This document shows positions 31,251-43,019 of a stretch of DNA of 64,000 nucleotides, piece by piece. This DNA comes from Cephalopachus bancanus. Taxonomy: Eukaryota; Chordata; Mammalia; Primates; Tarsiidae. The DNA lies in assembly GCA_027257055.1 (NCBI GenBank), contig JAPVLO010001000.1, forward strand, positions 1 to 64,000, in the 5' to 3' direction. A program made the position numbers and the translations under genes. Within the stretch, counting starts at the first letter, position 1, and the number at the start of each line of letters is the position of its first letter. Below the pieces are notes generated by a model, which ran no database searches, was not told where the DNA came from, and saw nothing but the letters and a program-made list of their open reading frames with translations.

Positions 31251-31704
31251 CTATGCACTTTCCTTGGGAAAGCTTTCTCTTCTCTTGTCCTTTCAGCTCT
31301 CTCTGCTAACTTATTCTAACTTTTTCTACTCTAACTTCCTGGTTATATCTTCTCACTAGACTGTGAGCTCATGAGGGCAGAGTCCATGTCAGTGTATAAC
31401 AATTCCCCCAAAATGCCAATTGTGTGAACAAATGTGTAAAACACAAATTCAAGGCATCTAGATTTGGCTGGAGCTATAGATCTGGGAGTTATAAGTATTG
31501 ATGTGATCATTGCAGTGATAGGAGAGAACGGAATGAGGAGAAACGAGAACTAAAAAAAGACATCCTCAGAACTCATTTAAGTCATGTTGAGAACAAAAAG
31601 CCCTAAGATAAGGCTGAGAAAAAGCCAGAGAGCTGGCAAGGACCAGACAAAATTCTGCAGAGCAGGTGAACACAGAGACCACATCATGTAGCAACATGGT
31701 TTCT
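31251..31704. other. Mostly unassigned DNA with an L2-like 3' end
   Basis: CTAGACTGTGAGCTCATGAG at about 31358 is an L2 signature. The rest is not recognised. Confidence 0.45.
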
Positions 31705-31999
31705 TTTTTTTTTTTTGAGTTGGAGTCTCACTCTGTCACTCAGGCTGGAGGGCACTGGCACTCTCCTGGCCTCTGCAGCCTTGACCTGCTGGATTCAGGT
31801 GATCCTTCAGCCTCAGCCTTCTGAGTATTTGGAACTAAGGCATGCGTTACCATGCCTGGCTAATTTTTTGATTTTTTATTGAATAGATGAGGTCTCGCCA
31901 AGTTGCTCAGGCTGGTCTTGAACCCGAAGTCTCAGGCAATCCTCTCACCTTGGCCTCCCAAAGTGCTGGGATTATAGGCACGAGCCACTGCATCCGGCC
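31705..31999 (-). mobile_element. Alu
   Basis: Perfect 10-bp duplication ACATGGTTTC around it. Confidence 0.92.
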
Positions 32000-32600
32000 C
32001 TACATGGTTTCCTCCAGTAGCTCACAGTGGCCTGGAATCATCTGGGCCTGATCCAGTATGAGGGCAAGGGAAGGCATAGCAAAAGGTATGCCAGCCCTGT
32101 GGGTGGAAAAATGAAGTAAAGCTAGGAAGGGCTACTAGGTTAGGGAGAAGATAGAGGGTATTGGAATGGGTGGTCCTGACAGGGTTAAAAAACAGGTGCT
32201 GTGGGAAGGAATGCAGACAAACAAGCTGAAGAGCATTTGACATTTTTCAGGGTGAAATCAGGCCATATCATGCTCAAGATGAAAACAATTTCACCAAATA
32301 GTGTTTTTCTGTCTCTGTAGGACCCCATCTTCCTCAAATTCCTCCAGGAGAGTTTGGGTATCTCAGGAGCTTTTCATATATGCTGGGAGAATTAGCTCAG
32401 AGGCTCTCCCCCTCCCCGTTTTCCCTTTTCCTGCTCAAGATCTCGGGGGAGTTGACCCTTGTCAATGCCAATACCAACTGAGGGCGCTGCTGCTGGAGAA
32501 GCTTAAATGGGGGCCTGATGTGACTGTTGGTGCCCCTCTGGGTCTGCATTGAGGCCACCACTGCCCAAAGTCAAGGGTACTGGTGTTGAGGGAAGCAGTG
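32000..32600. other. Unique-looking DNA
   Basis: No recognised repeat or gene. Confidence 0.45.
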
Positions 32601-32609
32601 GTCATGGGT

Positions 32610-33150
<541 letters not shown>

Positions 33151-33249
33151 ATTATAGCTTTGCATTCATTAACCCATTGGACAAACAAGCTCCAGGCTCT
33201 CTCCCACATGTGCCTGGTGCATCAGCCAAAATGTATTTCCTGATATTTC

Positions 33250-33670
33250 CCAACATTTAACATGTTCCCTCACCCACTGTGGCTTTGCACATGCATTTTA
33301 CTCTGCCCAGATTGTCCTTCACTCCTCATCTGCCTGGCAAACTTGCCCTTTGAGCCTCAGCTGGCACTTGGTCTCCTTGAGACACTTGTCTGGACCTCCC
33401 AGGCTGCATCAGATACCTCCTCTGAACTTGCACGTGATCAGGCCTATCTCATTGCACAACTCCAGGTGGGACCGGTCCTATGGACCCTCAGAGTTGTGCA
33501 ATGTGGCAACTTTGCCCATATCTCTCCTCTATTTCCCTTTATCATACTTTTTAAAATCACACTCTTACTGTAATGACTTGTTTACCTGCTGGTCTCTCCC
33601 TCAGACTCTGAACTCCTTTAGCACTCTGCTTGACACAGAGTCGGGGCTCAGTGGTGCTTGCCTGAATGAA
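33250..33670 (+). repeat. L2-like LINE relic
   Basis: GTGGCTTTGCACATGCATTT, CTGCCTGGCAAACTTGCCC and CTTAGCAC-type end near 33620; typical L2 3' region. Confidence 0.6.
33451..33502. repeat. Perfect 12-bp inverted repeat with palindromic loop
   Basis: ATTGCACAACTC (33451-33462) and GAGTTGTGCAAT (33491-33502). The loop contains the palindrome GGACCGGTCC (33469-33478). Confidence 0.95.
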
Positions 33671-33860
33671 GGGATCCTGGCTTAGCTCCTATATCCTGAA
33701 CCTCCCAGCCTGGCTGGGAAGACAGAACAAACCAACATGAAACATGTTAAGAATTTAGCATCAACTAAGGTTCACATCCCTAAGGCTTTTCTAGTACAGA
33801 CAAGCAAAGCTGTAAGAGAGGAAGAGGTGGTCAGAGTAGGAGACCGGAGTGGAAATGGAA

Positions 33861-34036
33861 AGAACGAGAATATACTTAGAAAACCCAATGCCTCACACTT
33901 CTGGATTGCTCTCCTTAGAGGTGGAAAGAATTCCAGCCCCCTACTCATGATTTCAATCTGGTTTAAAGTGAAGGAAGTAATAGTTTCAAAGCTCTTATGG
34001 GGACATTATGTATCTAAGGGGGACCATTATGGTTTG
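33861..34036 (+). repeat. Local unclassified repeat, copy 1
   Basis: Shares CTGGATTGCTCTCCTTAGA and GGTTTAAAGTGAAGGAAGTA with copies at 35829 and 36309. The surrounding 33671-34390 is otherwise unassigned. Confidence 0.85.
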
Positions 34037-34254
34037 ATGCTCTTTATTGGGCCCATTTTTTATGCCTGGTAGGTGGGGCACAGCTTAGAAGCAGAAGGAT
34101 GTACCTAGAGGATCTGAAATTACTCTGAAAAATAATTTGAGTGTTAGCCCTATTATAGGCAGGGATCAGATTATATAGAGAGCTCTTAGGGAAGTGTTTC
34201 TTTTCCTTAATATGGATTTAGATTGTATTGTTGCTAAAAAAAACTTGTCTTTTG

Positions 34255-34255
<1 letters not shown>

Positions 34256-34298
<43 letters not shown>

Positions 34299-34318
34299 CG
34301 CGTGCATGTGTGTGTATT
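34256..34318. repeat. (GT)n microsatellite
   Basis: About 30 GT units with GCGTGCGCG interruptions. Confidence 0.95.
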
Positions 34319-34407
34319 TGATCTTCATTTAACCACTCCACTGTCATCTCCACTAGCTCAAAAAGGCCAAGTCTGAATAATAAGGAGGAGGCATAGCTCA
34401 TCATTTC

Positions 34408-34409
<2 letters not shown>

Positions 34410-34442
<33 letters not shown>

Positions 34443-34715
34443 GAGTTGGAGTCTCACTCTGTTACCCAGACTGCAGTGCAGTGGCCACTCCCGGCCACCG
34501 CAGCCTCAACCTGCTGGGCTCTGGTGATCCTTTCGCCTCAGCCTTCCAAGTAGCCGGAATTACAGGCATGCGCTACCACGCCCGGCTGATTTTTTGATTT
34601 ATTGTAGAGATGAGGTCTTGCTGCCCAGATGGGTCTCGAACCCGCGGGCTCAGGCAATCCACTCACCTCAGCCTCCCAAAGGCTCGAGACTACAGGCTGA
34701 GCCACCAAGCCCAGC
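34410..34715 (-). mobile_element. Alu, young-type, with (TTTTC)n tail
   Basis: Perfect 16-bp duplication TAGCTCATCATTTCTT (34394-34409, 34716-34731). Confidence 0.94.
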
Positions 34716-34826
34716 TAGCTCATCATTTCTTATTGATAAAAAGACTGCAGGCAGAGGACCTTGGGGATCAAAACTGCCAAGCCTACATCAGACTGTTTGG
34801 CTGAAATCTATTTCCTGCACCTTTCT

Positions 34827-35116
34827 TTTTTTTTTTTTGAGTTGGAGTCTCACTCTGTTGCCCAGACTGGAGTGCAGTGGCCGCTCCCGGCCACTGCAGC
34901 CTTGACCTGCTGGGCTCCGGTGATCCTTCCACCTCAGCCTTCCAAGTAGCTGGAACTACAGGTGCGCACTACCACACCCAGCTAATTTTTTGATTTATTG
35001 TAGAGATGAGGGCTCACCAAGTTGCCCAGGCAGGTCTCAAACCCGCGGGCTCAGGCAATCCACTCACATCAGCCTCCCAAGGCGCAGGATTACAGGCTGA
35101 GCCACTGAGCCCGGCT
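34827..35116 (-). mobile_element. Alu, young-type
   Basis: Perfect 13-bp duplication CCTGCACCTTTCT (34814-34826, 35117-35129). Confidence 0.94.
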
Positions 35117-35437
35117 CCTGCACCTTTCTACCCTCCTGTTGGAATACTATTCAAGACTGCTGGGAAGTGGTCTACTAAGTGTTTCTTATCCTGTTGTTCC
35201 TATCCCATGTGGCTGAGGGGGTGAGGTTTCCTATACAGAGCCTGCTGGAGATTTCGCCCAGTGGAGAACTGAAAAGGTAGTCTCTTTCTGTAGGTATAGG
35301 GAAAGAGGACCTAAAACTGGAGAATAAAGGTAGAAACTGAGTGTACCCATGAGATAACATCCTGTGAAAATGTTGAACAGATTTTGGTTGTTTTCTCCTT
35401 GGGCAGTAATGCGGCATGTATACAATTTAAAATTATT

Positions 35438-35724
35438 AGCCGGGTCGGTGGCTCAGCCTGTAATCCCGCGCCTTTGGGAGGCTGAGGTGAGTGGATTGCC
35501 TGAGCCCGCAGGTTCAAGACCCGCCTGGGCAGCGAGACCTCATCTCTACAATAAATAAAAAAAATCAGCCGGGCGTAGTAGCGCGTGCCTGTAATTCCGG
35601 CTACTCGGAAGGCTGAGGTGGAAGGATCGCTGGGGCCCAGCAGGTGGAGGCTGCGGTGGCCGGGAGTGGCCACTGTACTTCAGTCTGGGCGACAGAGTGA
35701 GACTCCAACTCAAAAAAAAAAAAA
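35438..35724 (+). mobile_element. Alu, young-type, forward
   Basis: Perfect 12-bp duplication TTTAAAATTATT (35426-35437, 35728-35739). Confidence 0.93.
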
Positions 35725-35828
35725 CAGTTTAAAATTATTTCTTCTAGTTGCATTTCCTACAGGAATTCCTGCCCCTTCCGTGAAGTCTGTTGCATACACA
35801 CGGGCTTTGAGTTTGTGGCACTGGATGG

Positions 35829-36033
35829 GTAAGAATGAGAATGTACTTAGAAAAGTCAATGCCTCACACCTCTGGATTGCTCTCCTTAGAAGTGGGAAGA
35901 ATTCCAACCCCCTACTCATGATTTTCATCTGGTTTAAAGTGAAGGAAGTAATAGTTTCAAAGCTCTCATGGGTACATTTTGTATCTAAGGGGAACCATTA
36001 TGGTTGGGCCAGTAAGGGAGGTGTAACTTGCCT
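35829..36033 (+). repeat. Local unclassified repeat, copy 2
   Basis: Same unit as 33861, extended by GGTTGGGCCAGTAAGG, which it shares with the inverted copy 3. Confidence 0.87.
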
Positions 36034-36308
36034 TGGGCTGTCTTCTGTGGAGGTCTATGTTGAAGAGGTATCCCAGGGCAAGCGTGACCAGCAGTGCAGC
36101 TGTGGAGGAATTCTGCTGGATGAAAGGCTCAGGCAGAGGTGGAGAGAAGGGGAGCCTGAAGGGAACAAAATGTGGAGTGATCCACTGTAACGGACAGGGT
36201 GGTCATATAGTAAGTCCAGGGTAGTCAGGGTACGTGGCAGGGCTCCAGCAAAGGCTTGGGTGAATCCTGAAATGTCTTCTGGGAACTGAGAGCTTCAAGC
36301 CTGACTTC

Positions 36309-36427
36309 CTTACTGGCCCAACCATAATGGTCCCCCTTAGATACATAATGTCCCCATAAGAGCTTTGAAACTGTTACTTCCTTCACTTTAAACCAGATGA
36401 AAATCGTGAGTAGGGGGCTGGAATGGG
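36309..36427 (-). repeat. Local unclassified repeat, copy 3 (inverted)
   Basis: CCTTACTGGCCCAACCATAA through CTTTAAACCAGATGAAAAT: the reverse complement of copy 2, with a spacer of about 280 bases. Confidence 0.87.
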
Positions 36428-36834
36428 GCAAGTCTCTGGGAATGAGTTAGGAGAGATGGGGGTGAGGGCTCCTCAGAGTCAGTCTCAGGTTGCTGCCTCC
36501 CTCCTGTCTTCCCACGGGAAACAAGGCTGTGGGCTGCGCCTTGTATTCCTTGCTGCTCTCTGCTCTGCGGAAACGTCCTTGATAACAAGCAGAATGGATT
36601 CTGGCCACCCAAGGATAACGTCACCATGCCCTTTACCTCCCACTTCTGCCTGGTAGCCAAGGAAAGCCTGGGGCAGCTCAGGAAGGCTACTACCACCTTC
36701 GCTTTGACCTTCTCTTCTAGGAGGAGGGAGCAAGACTGAAAATGTCCAGGAAGAGGAGTGGGGTGGAGGGGGAGGTTCAAGAAGCTGCTACTCTTCCTTC
36801 TGTAATCCCCCCAACCAATCCCACCCAACATAAG

Positions 36835-37310
36835 CCCAGAGCCTGAAGTTCAGAGGACAGAGACCGTAGCTTACCACTTAAGCTAGAACCCAGCTCAGTC
36901 CAGCCCCAGTGACCAGCCCAGAACCTAAACCCAGAGCTCAAAACCTATCTCAGGGCCCATACCACAGCCTAGAGGCTAGAGCCCAAAGCTTAAACCGGTC
37001 TAGCCCTAGTCTAAAGTCTAACTCAGAATTCAGAACAAAAGCAGAACCCAGATCACAGAACTCAGAGCACAACTCAGTCCAGGCCCAAAGTCCAGCCAGG
37101 GCCAAGACCAGAGCTACGAACTATGAGCCAAGCCCAGGACCTATAGCCCAGCTCACAGACCCAGAGCCCAGAATTCTGACCAAAGCTAAGTCCAGTCTAG
37201 AGCCCAGGGCAGCCCAGAGTCCAGAAGCCAGCACAGACCCCATCTTAGCTCCAGAACTGAGTCCAGTCTAATAGAGTGGCCTAGAACCCTACATCCAGCC
37301 CAGAGCCTAG
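36835..37310. repeat. Degenerate CCAGAGCCCA-type tandem repeat
   Basis: About 470 bases made of loose 10-14 base variants of CCCAGAGCCTA / CCAGAACCTA / AGCCCAG. A 120-codon forward frame (36909-37271) stays open. It is low-complexity and not a recognised protein. Confidence 0.75.
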
Positions 37311-37721
37311 CAGTTCCTCGTAGAGTTAGTCCCAAAAGAAGAGGCCGAGGGCACAAGCTGAGAAGGGGGGATTCTAGATGCCACCCCTACTCTTGGCAGG
37401 AGATAAGGAGTTGGTGTTTGTGTGTGTGTGAGGAGGGTAGTGTTCTGTGGTCCTCCTAGTCCTGGTCTGGAATGCTCATCGTGGGAACTCAGAGACCAGG
37501 CACAACATGGCCTGGGGCTTTCTCTGCAAGCACCACCCCTCAGAACCCCAATGGGATAGGAATCTTTCTGCTGCAGAATTGAGGTGTAATTCTGGGCAAA
37601 TCCCTTTGCTTCTCTGGTCTTACTTCTCCCAGAAAAGAAATCAGGAGATGCTTTATTTAGACTCACAGACCAGAAACATAGAGGCACTATTACAGATAGC
37701 TCCTTTATCCATGTATCTTCC

Positions 37722-37844
37722 TTTTAGAGACAAAGTGTTGCTATGTTGCCCAGGCTGTCCTTGAATTCTTGTGCTCAAGCAATTCTCCTGCTTCCGCCTC
37801 CCTAATTCTGGGACTACAGGCATACATCACTACACCCAGCTAAT
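37722..37844 (-). mobile_element. Alu monomer (FLAM-like)
   Basis: TTTTAGAGACAAAGTGTTGC to CACTACACCCAGC. Confidence 0.78.
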
Positions 37845-37897
37845 TATTTACTCTTTTATTCATCAAACAGTTATTGAACACATATAACAAGTAGTTT

Positions 37898-38187
37898 GTT
37901 TTTTGAGTCAGAGTCTCACTCTGTCTCCCAGGCTGGACTGCAGTGGCATGCTCATGGCCACTGCAGCCTCGACCTGCTGGGCTCAGGCGATCCTTCCACC
38001 TCAGCCTTCCAAGTAACTGGAACTATAGGCCCGCACTACCACACCCGGCTTATTTTTTTTAATTTATTGTGGGGACAAGGTCTCACCAAGTTGCCCAGGC
38101 TGGTATCCAACCCCTGAGCTCAGGCAATCCTCTCAACTCTGCCTCCCAAAGTGTTGGGATTAGAGGCTTGAGCCACTGCACCTGGCC
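37898..38187 (-). mobile_element. Alu
   Basis: Flanks ATAACAAGTAG / ATAATAAGTAG. Confidence 0.9.
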
Positions 38188-38237
38188 TATAATAAGTAGA
38201 TTTTAAACAGGGGGATACAAATGGTCAAATTTAGCTG

Positions 38238-38376
38238 TTTTTTTGTTTTTTTTTTTGAGTTGGAGTCTCATTCTGTCACCCAGGCTGGAGTTCAGTGGCA
38301 GGTTCATGGCCACTGCAGCCTCGACCTGCTGGGCTCAGGCAATCCTTCCACTTTAGCTTTCCAAGTAGCTGGAACT
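38238..38376 (-). mobile_element. Alu, right-arm piece
   Basis: Stops at AGCTGGAAC, where the next T-run begins. Confidence 0.85.
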
Positions 38377-38666
38377 TTTTTTTTTGAGTTGGAGTCTCAC
38401 TCTGTCACCCAGGCTGCAGTGCAGTGGCACGCTCACAGCCACCGCAGCCTCGACCGGCTGGGCTCAGACAATCCTTCTGCCTCAGCCTCCCAAATAGCTG
38501 GAACTACAGGCACGCACCACCATGCCTGGCTAATTTTTAAATTTATTGTAGAGATGAGGTCTCTCCAAGTTGCCCAGGCTAGTCTCAAACCTGTGGGTTC
38601 AGGCAATCCTCTCACTGCGGCCTCCCAAAGTGTGAGGATTGTAGCATGAGCCATCGCACCCGGCCT
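38377..38666 (-). mobile_element. Alu fused to the previous piece
   Basis: Complete antisense Alu. AAATTTAGCT flanks the pair as a unit (38226 region and 38667 region). Confidence 0.9.
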
Positions 38667-38693
38667 AAATTTAGCTTTCTAAAAATTCATCTG

Positions 38694-38940
38694 GCCAGGC
38701 TTGGTAGCTCAGTCTGTAATCCCAGCGCTTTGGGAGGCCGAGGCGAGTGGATTGCCTGAGCCTGCAGGTTCGAGACCCACCCGGGCAACTTGGAGAGACC
38801 TCATCTCTACAATAAATCAAAAATTAGCCGGGTGTGGTAGCGCACGCCGGAGCCCAGAGAGTCGAGGCTGCGATGGCCGGGAGCGTGTCACTGCACTCCA
38901 GTCTGGGTGACGGAGTGAGACTCCAGCTCAAAAAAAAAAA
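38694..38940 (+). mobile_element. Alu, forward, first of two in one target
   Basis: AATTCATCTG flanks it. The right arm has a deletion (AGCGCACGCCGGAGCCC). Confidence 0.9.
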
Positions 38941-38956
38941 AATTCATCTGATTGTT

Positions 38957-39221
38957 ACACTGGGAGTGGTGACTCACGCCTGCAATCCCAGCACTTTGGG
39001 AGGCGGAGGCAAGAGGATTGTCTAAGCTCACGGGTTTGAGACCAGCCTAGACAATTTGGTGAGGCCTCATCTCTACAATAAATAAAAAAATTATCCAGGC
39101 GTGGTGGCACATGCCTTTGGTTCCAGCTAGTTGAAAGGTTGAGGCAGAAAGATCGCCTGAGCCCAGCAGGTCGAAGCTGTGGTGGCCAAGAGTGTGTCAC
39201 TGCATCAACAAAAAAAAAAAA
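38957..39221 (+). mobile_element. Alu, forward, second of two in one target
   Basis: Perfect 16-bp duplication AATTCATCTGATTGTT (38941-38956, 39222-39237). Confidence 0.93.
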
Positions 39222-39344
39222 AATTCATCTGATTGTTGTTTGAGTTTGGATCAGAAGGAACAGGTAGGCATTGCTGCAACAGTCCAGGTGAGATGGGATG
39301 AAGGTCTAAGGATGGCAAATGGCAGTGTCATCTTTATGAAGCAC

Positions 39345-39800
39345 AAAAGTGGTCATTTTACTCCTCTGCTCAGAGTCCTTTCAATAGTGTCTCACTGTCT
39401 TCAGGATGAGAATGCAAAGCCTCTTTCTATCTTCTCAGTCTCAGGGCTTACCAATTTTTACTTATAAATCGCCCACCATCCCCAGCTGCTAACTGGTTCT
39501 ACAACCACCACCCTCCATCACACCTTCATGTCTGTGGAGTTCCCTTTGCTTGGCATGCCCTTCCCTGTCTCAGGAACTCCTACACAACCTTCAGGGCTCG
39601 GCTCCATCATTACCTCCACTGTGAAGCTCCTCCTTGCCCCAAACAAAATCTGGTGTTCACTGAGGCCTTTGCCAGACAATTTTGCAACATTCTGCTTGTG
39701 TGTGTCTCCATGGCTTGATGTGACCCCCTCAAAGGACAAGATCACCCATGCCTTACTCATCTCTGTGTTGCTGGGCAGACCCAGAGTAGGCTCAGTGAGT
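39345..39800 (+). repeat. L2-like LINE relic
   Basis: TCAGAGTCCTTTCAATAGTG, TTTGCTTGGCATGCCCTTC and the following pyrimidine-rich sequence. Confidence 0.6.
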
Positions 39801-39876
39801 GCACTGAAAAGGCCTCTTTATACCTCCAAGTATTTTAGTATGTGTGTGCTTTTTTCCCTTAAGGCCCTCATGTTTT

Positions 39877-40076
39877 ACTTTTTTATTTTTTAAGTTGGAA
39901 AATACAGTTTATTTAGAAAGTAGAAAGAGAGAGAGGAGATTCACTTTCCCAAGGTAGGGGAGGGGACCAAAGCTAAGAAACAAGGTGGCTATAGCTCAAA
40001 GAGCCACGTGGACATACCAGAATCTAACAAAGCAATGGCAAATGGCTGCTTCAGGTTGAATCCTTTTAAACTTTCT
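39877..40076 (-). mobile_element. Poly(A)-tailed retrocopy of an LTR-like transcript, copy 1
   Basis: The minus strand ends CTAAATAAACTGTATTTTCC, then an A-rich tail, with an AATAAA signal about 15 bases upstream. It is flanked by a 14-bp duplication GGCCCTCATGTTTT (39863-39876, 40077-40090). A related copy is at 49640-49811. Family not identified. Confidence 0.75.
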
Positions 40077-40090
40077 GGCCCTCATGTTTT

Positions 40091-40378
40091 GTTTTGTTTT
40101 TTTTGAGTTGGAGTCTCACTCTGTCGCCCAGACTGGAGTGCAGTGGCCGCTTCTGGCCACCGCCGCCTCAATCTGCTGGGCTCCGGTGATTCTTCCGCCT
40201 CAGCCTTCCAAGTAGCTGGAACTACAGGTGCGCGCTACCACGCCCGGCTGATTTTTGATTTATTGTAGAGATGAGGTCTCGCCAAGTTGCCCAGGCGGGT
40301 CTCGAACCCGCGGGCTCAGGCAATCCACTCACCTCAGCCTCCCAAGGTGCGGGATTACAGGCTGAGCCACTGAGCCCG
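40091..40378 (-). mobile_element. Alu, young-type, in the same target as the retrocopy
   Basis: Perfect 17-bp duplication TCTGGCCCTCATGTTTT (40074-40090, 40379-40395). Confidence 0.95.
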
Positions 40379-40529
40379 TCTGGCCCTCATGTTTTAAAAT
40401 TTTAATCTCAGGACATGACAAGAAATTTGTTTTGCCATTGTCTATTAATCAAAGACTTATATCTGCCTACAGGAGGGAAAGGATAAAGCATAGAAAAGAA
40501 CATTTGCTGAAAACCAACTACAAGATCCG

Positions 40530-40705
40530 TTTTCTGTACATACATTGTCTCATTGGGTCCTCAGGGTAACGCTATGAGGTATTATTACAGGTCATAGAAA
40601 TGAGGCTCGGAGTAATTAAGAGACCTTCCTACATTCACTTAATTGGAGACAGAACTGGATTCAAACCCTGATAAGCTTGATTCCAGGCCCATGTAGCCCC
40701 AGCTA
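40530..40705 (-). repeat. MIR fragment
   Basis: CGCTATGAGGTATTATTACA and AGAAATGAGGCTCGGAGTAA, antisense. Confidence 0.8.
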
Positions 40706-41384
40706 TGTTGTTATCTCTTGCTGTTAATAAGCATGAAATCACAGCGTCACTAGGCTGACTTTGGAGCTGACCACCCAGTGCGGGAGGTACTGGCTTGCCA
40801 CAGTGGAGGTGAAGTGAAAAGCATCACAGAGTGCTGGATTGCCCAACATGCTTTTTGTGCAGATGGGTAAAAGGAAGCCCAAAGAGGGGGTAAAATGGCA
40901 GGGGTGCCCAAGGCAGATTCTACTTCTGCCACCCTGGCCTGAGTCCAGCCAGTCACTTACTCTGAAAGACTCTTCCAGCTCTGAGAGGATCCAGGCCAGC
41001 AGACCAAGGCAGGGCCTCCCCACAAGAGCATGGTGTGAGCATGAGAAGGGCAGAATTCTGGCCAGCCAGGAAGAGAGAAGTATTGCTCTGGCATCTGGCC
41101 CCACCCTCTCCTCTGAGGCCAGCTCTGAACTCTTGCCCAAGGAGTACCTTACCTGATCTAAAGGACACCTGGTAGTTTAGTTTGCCCACTGGGGTTACCT
41201 TAGAGCTACACCATGGCCTCAGATGGCATGGCTCTTGGAGTAAAGAATGACATTACCCAGCTTCTTGCACTCTGTCATTCTTACGTCTCCTCGGCAGTCA
41301 GAGTCTTCCTGAAAGAATAGGGCTATCTCTCTCTTGTGGAGAGGACCTTGAACTTGGGGGAGTCTGGGATAAGAAGATACCGGG
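40706..41384. other. Unique-looking DNA
   Basis: No repeat or gene recognised; 100-codon frames show no motif. Confidence 0.45.
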
Positions 41385-41690
41385 GCTGGGCACAGTAGCT
41401 CATGCCTATAATCCCAGCACTTTGGGAGGCAGAGGCAAGAGGACTGCCTGAGCCCAGGGGTTTGAGACCAGCCTGGGTAATTTGGCTAGATCTTGTCTCT
41501 ACAATAAATAAAAAAATTAGCCAGTCATGGTGGTGCATGCCTCTAGTTCCAGCTACTTGGAGGGCTGAGGTGGAAGGATCGCCTGAGCCCAGCAGGTCGA
41601 GGCTGTGGTGGCTGTGAGCGTGCCCCCTGCACTTCAGTCTGGGCAACAGAGTGAGACTCCAGCTCAAAAAAAATAAAAAATAAAAAATAA
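41385..41690 (+). mobile_element. Alu, older type, forward
   Basis: GGCTGGGCACAGTAGCTCATG to an (AAAAT)n tail. Confidence 0.9.
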
Positions 41691-42070
41691 ACTGAGAAAC
41701 TGGGACATGGGTTGGTAGGGGAGAGGACACCAGCTGTCCCAAGGAATCTCTGGGCGCTCTCCATTCCCTTAAGCCCCCTGAGAACTGAGGCTCAGAAGGC
41801 AGATCCATCACCCGGCTCAGTCCCAAGGCCCAGCCCAGGAAGCCTCCCTGTGGAGTGGTCAACAGCCTTATGAGATCAGATGGATAGGCTGTGAGGCCTC
41901 TTCTGTACCACAATTGCCCAACCAACGTCCAGGCAGGAACTGGCAGCCTTAAGTCATTTCAAGGGCCCTCAGATACTTCCTCCCCAAAGAGCCTCTCTTG
42001 GGATCCTCAAGAGTCCCTCATTCCTGTTTTCTGCCTTGCCTCCTCCCCACAAGGCAAACAAAGACACCAG

Positions 42071-42150
42071 ACTCCTGGTGAGGTTCCCCTCTGCCCACTG
42101 TGGACTGGAACCTCAGCTAAGCCCCTTGGGCTCCAGGCCTGGTGGTATGG
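42071..42150 (+). repeat. ~80-bp duplicated segment, copy 1
   Basis: CCTCTGCCCACTGTGGACTGG and CCAGGCCTGGTGG, matching 43506-43585 at about 85 percent by eye. Confidence 0.75.
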
Positions 42151-42644
42151 GGGTAAGCAGGTAGATGGGGAACAGGCTGAGGCACCCTAATCACAGTAGC
42201 TGTTCCAGGACACCCTTGCGCCAGGTCCCGCCCAACCCTTACCTCTTCAACCCGGCCATTTCCATAGAGCACCACCACTTAAAATGCCAATTTGCTAGTG
42301 ACTGTTGAGCCAAGCATTCTTCAAGACATGGGGCATGGCTCCTTTTCTTCCAGAAGTCAGGTGGTAGGTTTGCCAGTAAGGGACTGAAGAGATCCTACCG
42401 CTGCAAGCTACCCCACCTGGCAACACTGGCATTTGGCAACACTTTACCTGTTACTGAGCAACAATCTCCTGCACCAATACCCCAACAGCTCCACCTGGTA
42501 AACCTGCCTCAACAGCATCTCACTGTGCTAGAAATATGACCTTGAATCACCAGACAAATCTAGCTCCTAACCATTTGCCAGAAATTCCCTCCTTCTGAAC
42601 TAACAGGTCTTACTTGGGAAAGTGTTGCCCAGCATACCAATAAA

Positions 42645-42860
42645 GATAATGATGATAAAACTTTTAAAGTGCTTACTGTGTGCCAAGCACAGTTCTAAAC
42701 ACTACTTAATCCTCAGGCGAACTTTATGAAATAGGTACAGTTATCATCCCCATTTGACGAATGGGGAAACGGAGGCTCAGAGTTTCAGTAATTTGCCCAA
42801 GAGCAAACTGTAATGGTATAGCTGGGCTATGAAGCCAGGTAATCTGTTTCTGGGATCTTT
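42645..42860 (-). repeat. MIR, nearly full length
   Basis: AAAGTGCTTACTGTGTGCCA, ATCATCCCCATTTGACGAAT and GCTATGAAGCCAGG. Confidence 0.88.
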
Positions 42861-43019
42861 GTACTTAGCTCTGCTACTCTTCCAACCAAGAAGCTCAGGG
42901 ACTGGTGAGCTCCTAGGGGCCCTCAGGCAAGGATGCCAGGGCATGTGAAGAAGTCCACCATGCTGGGCTTGGTGCCCTGTAAGGTATAGATGGGGGAGAG
43001 CATCTATACAAGGGAAATC

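Noticed and set aside
35585..36190. 201-codon plus-strand frame
   Set aside because: The first third is an Alu and the rest is the local repeat copy. No protein family was recognised.
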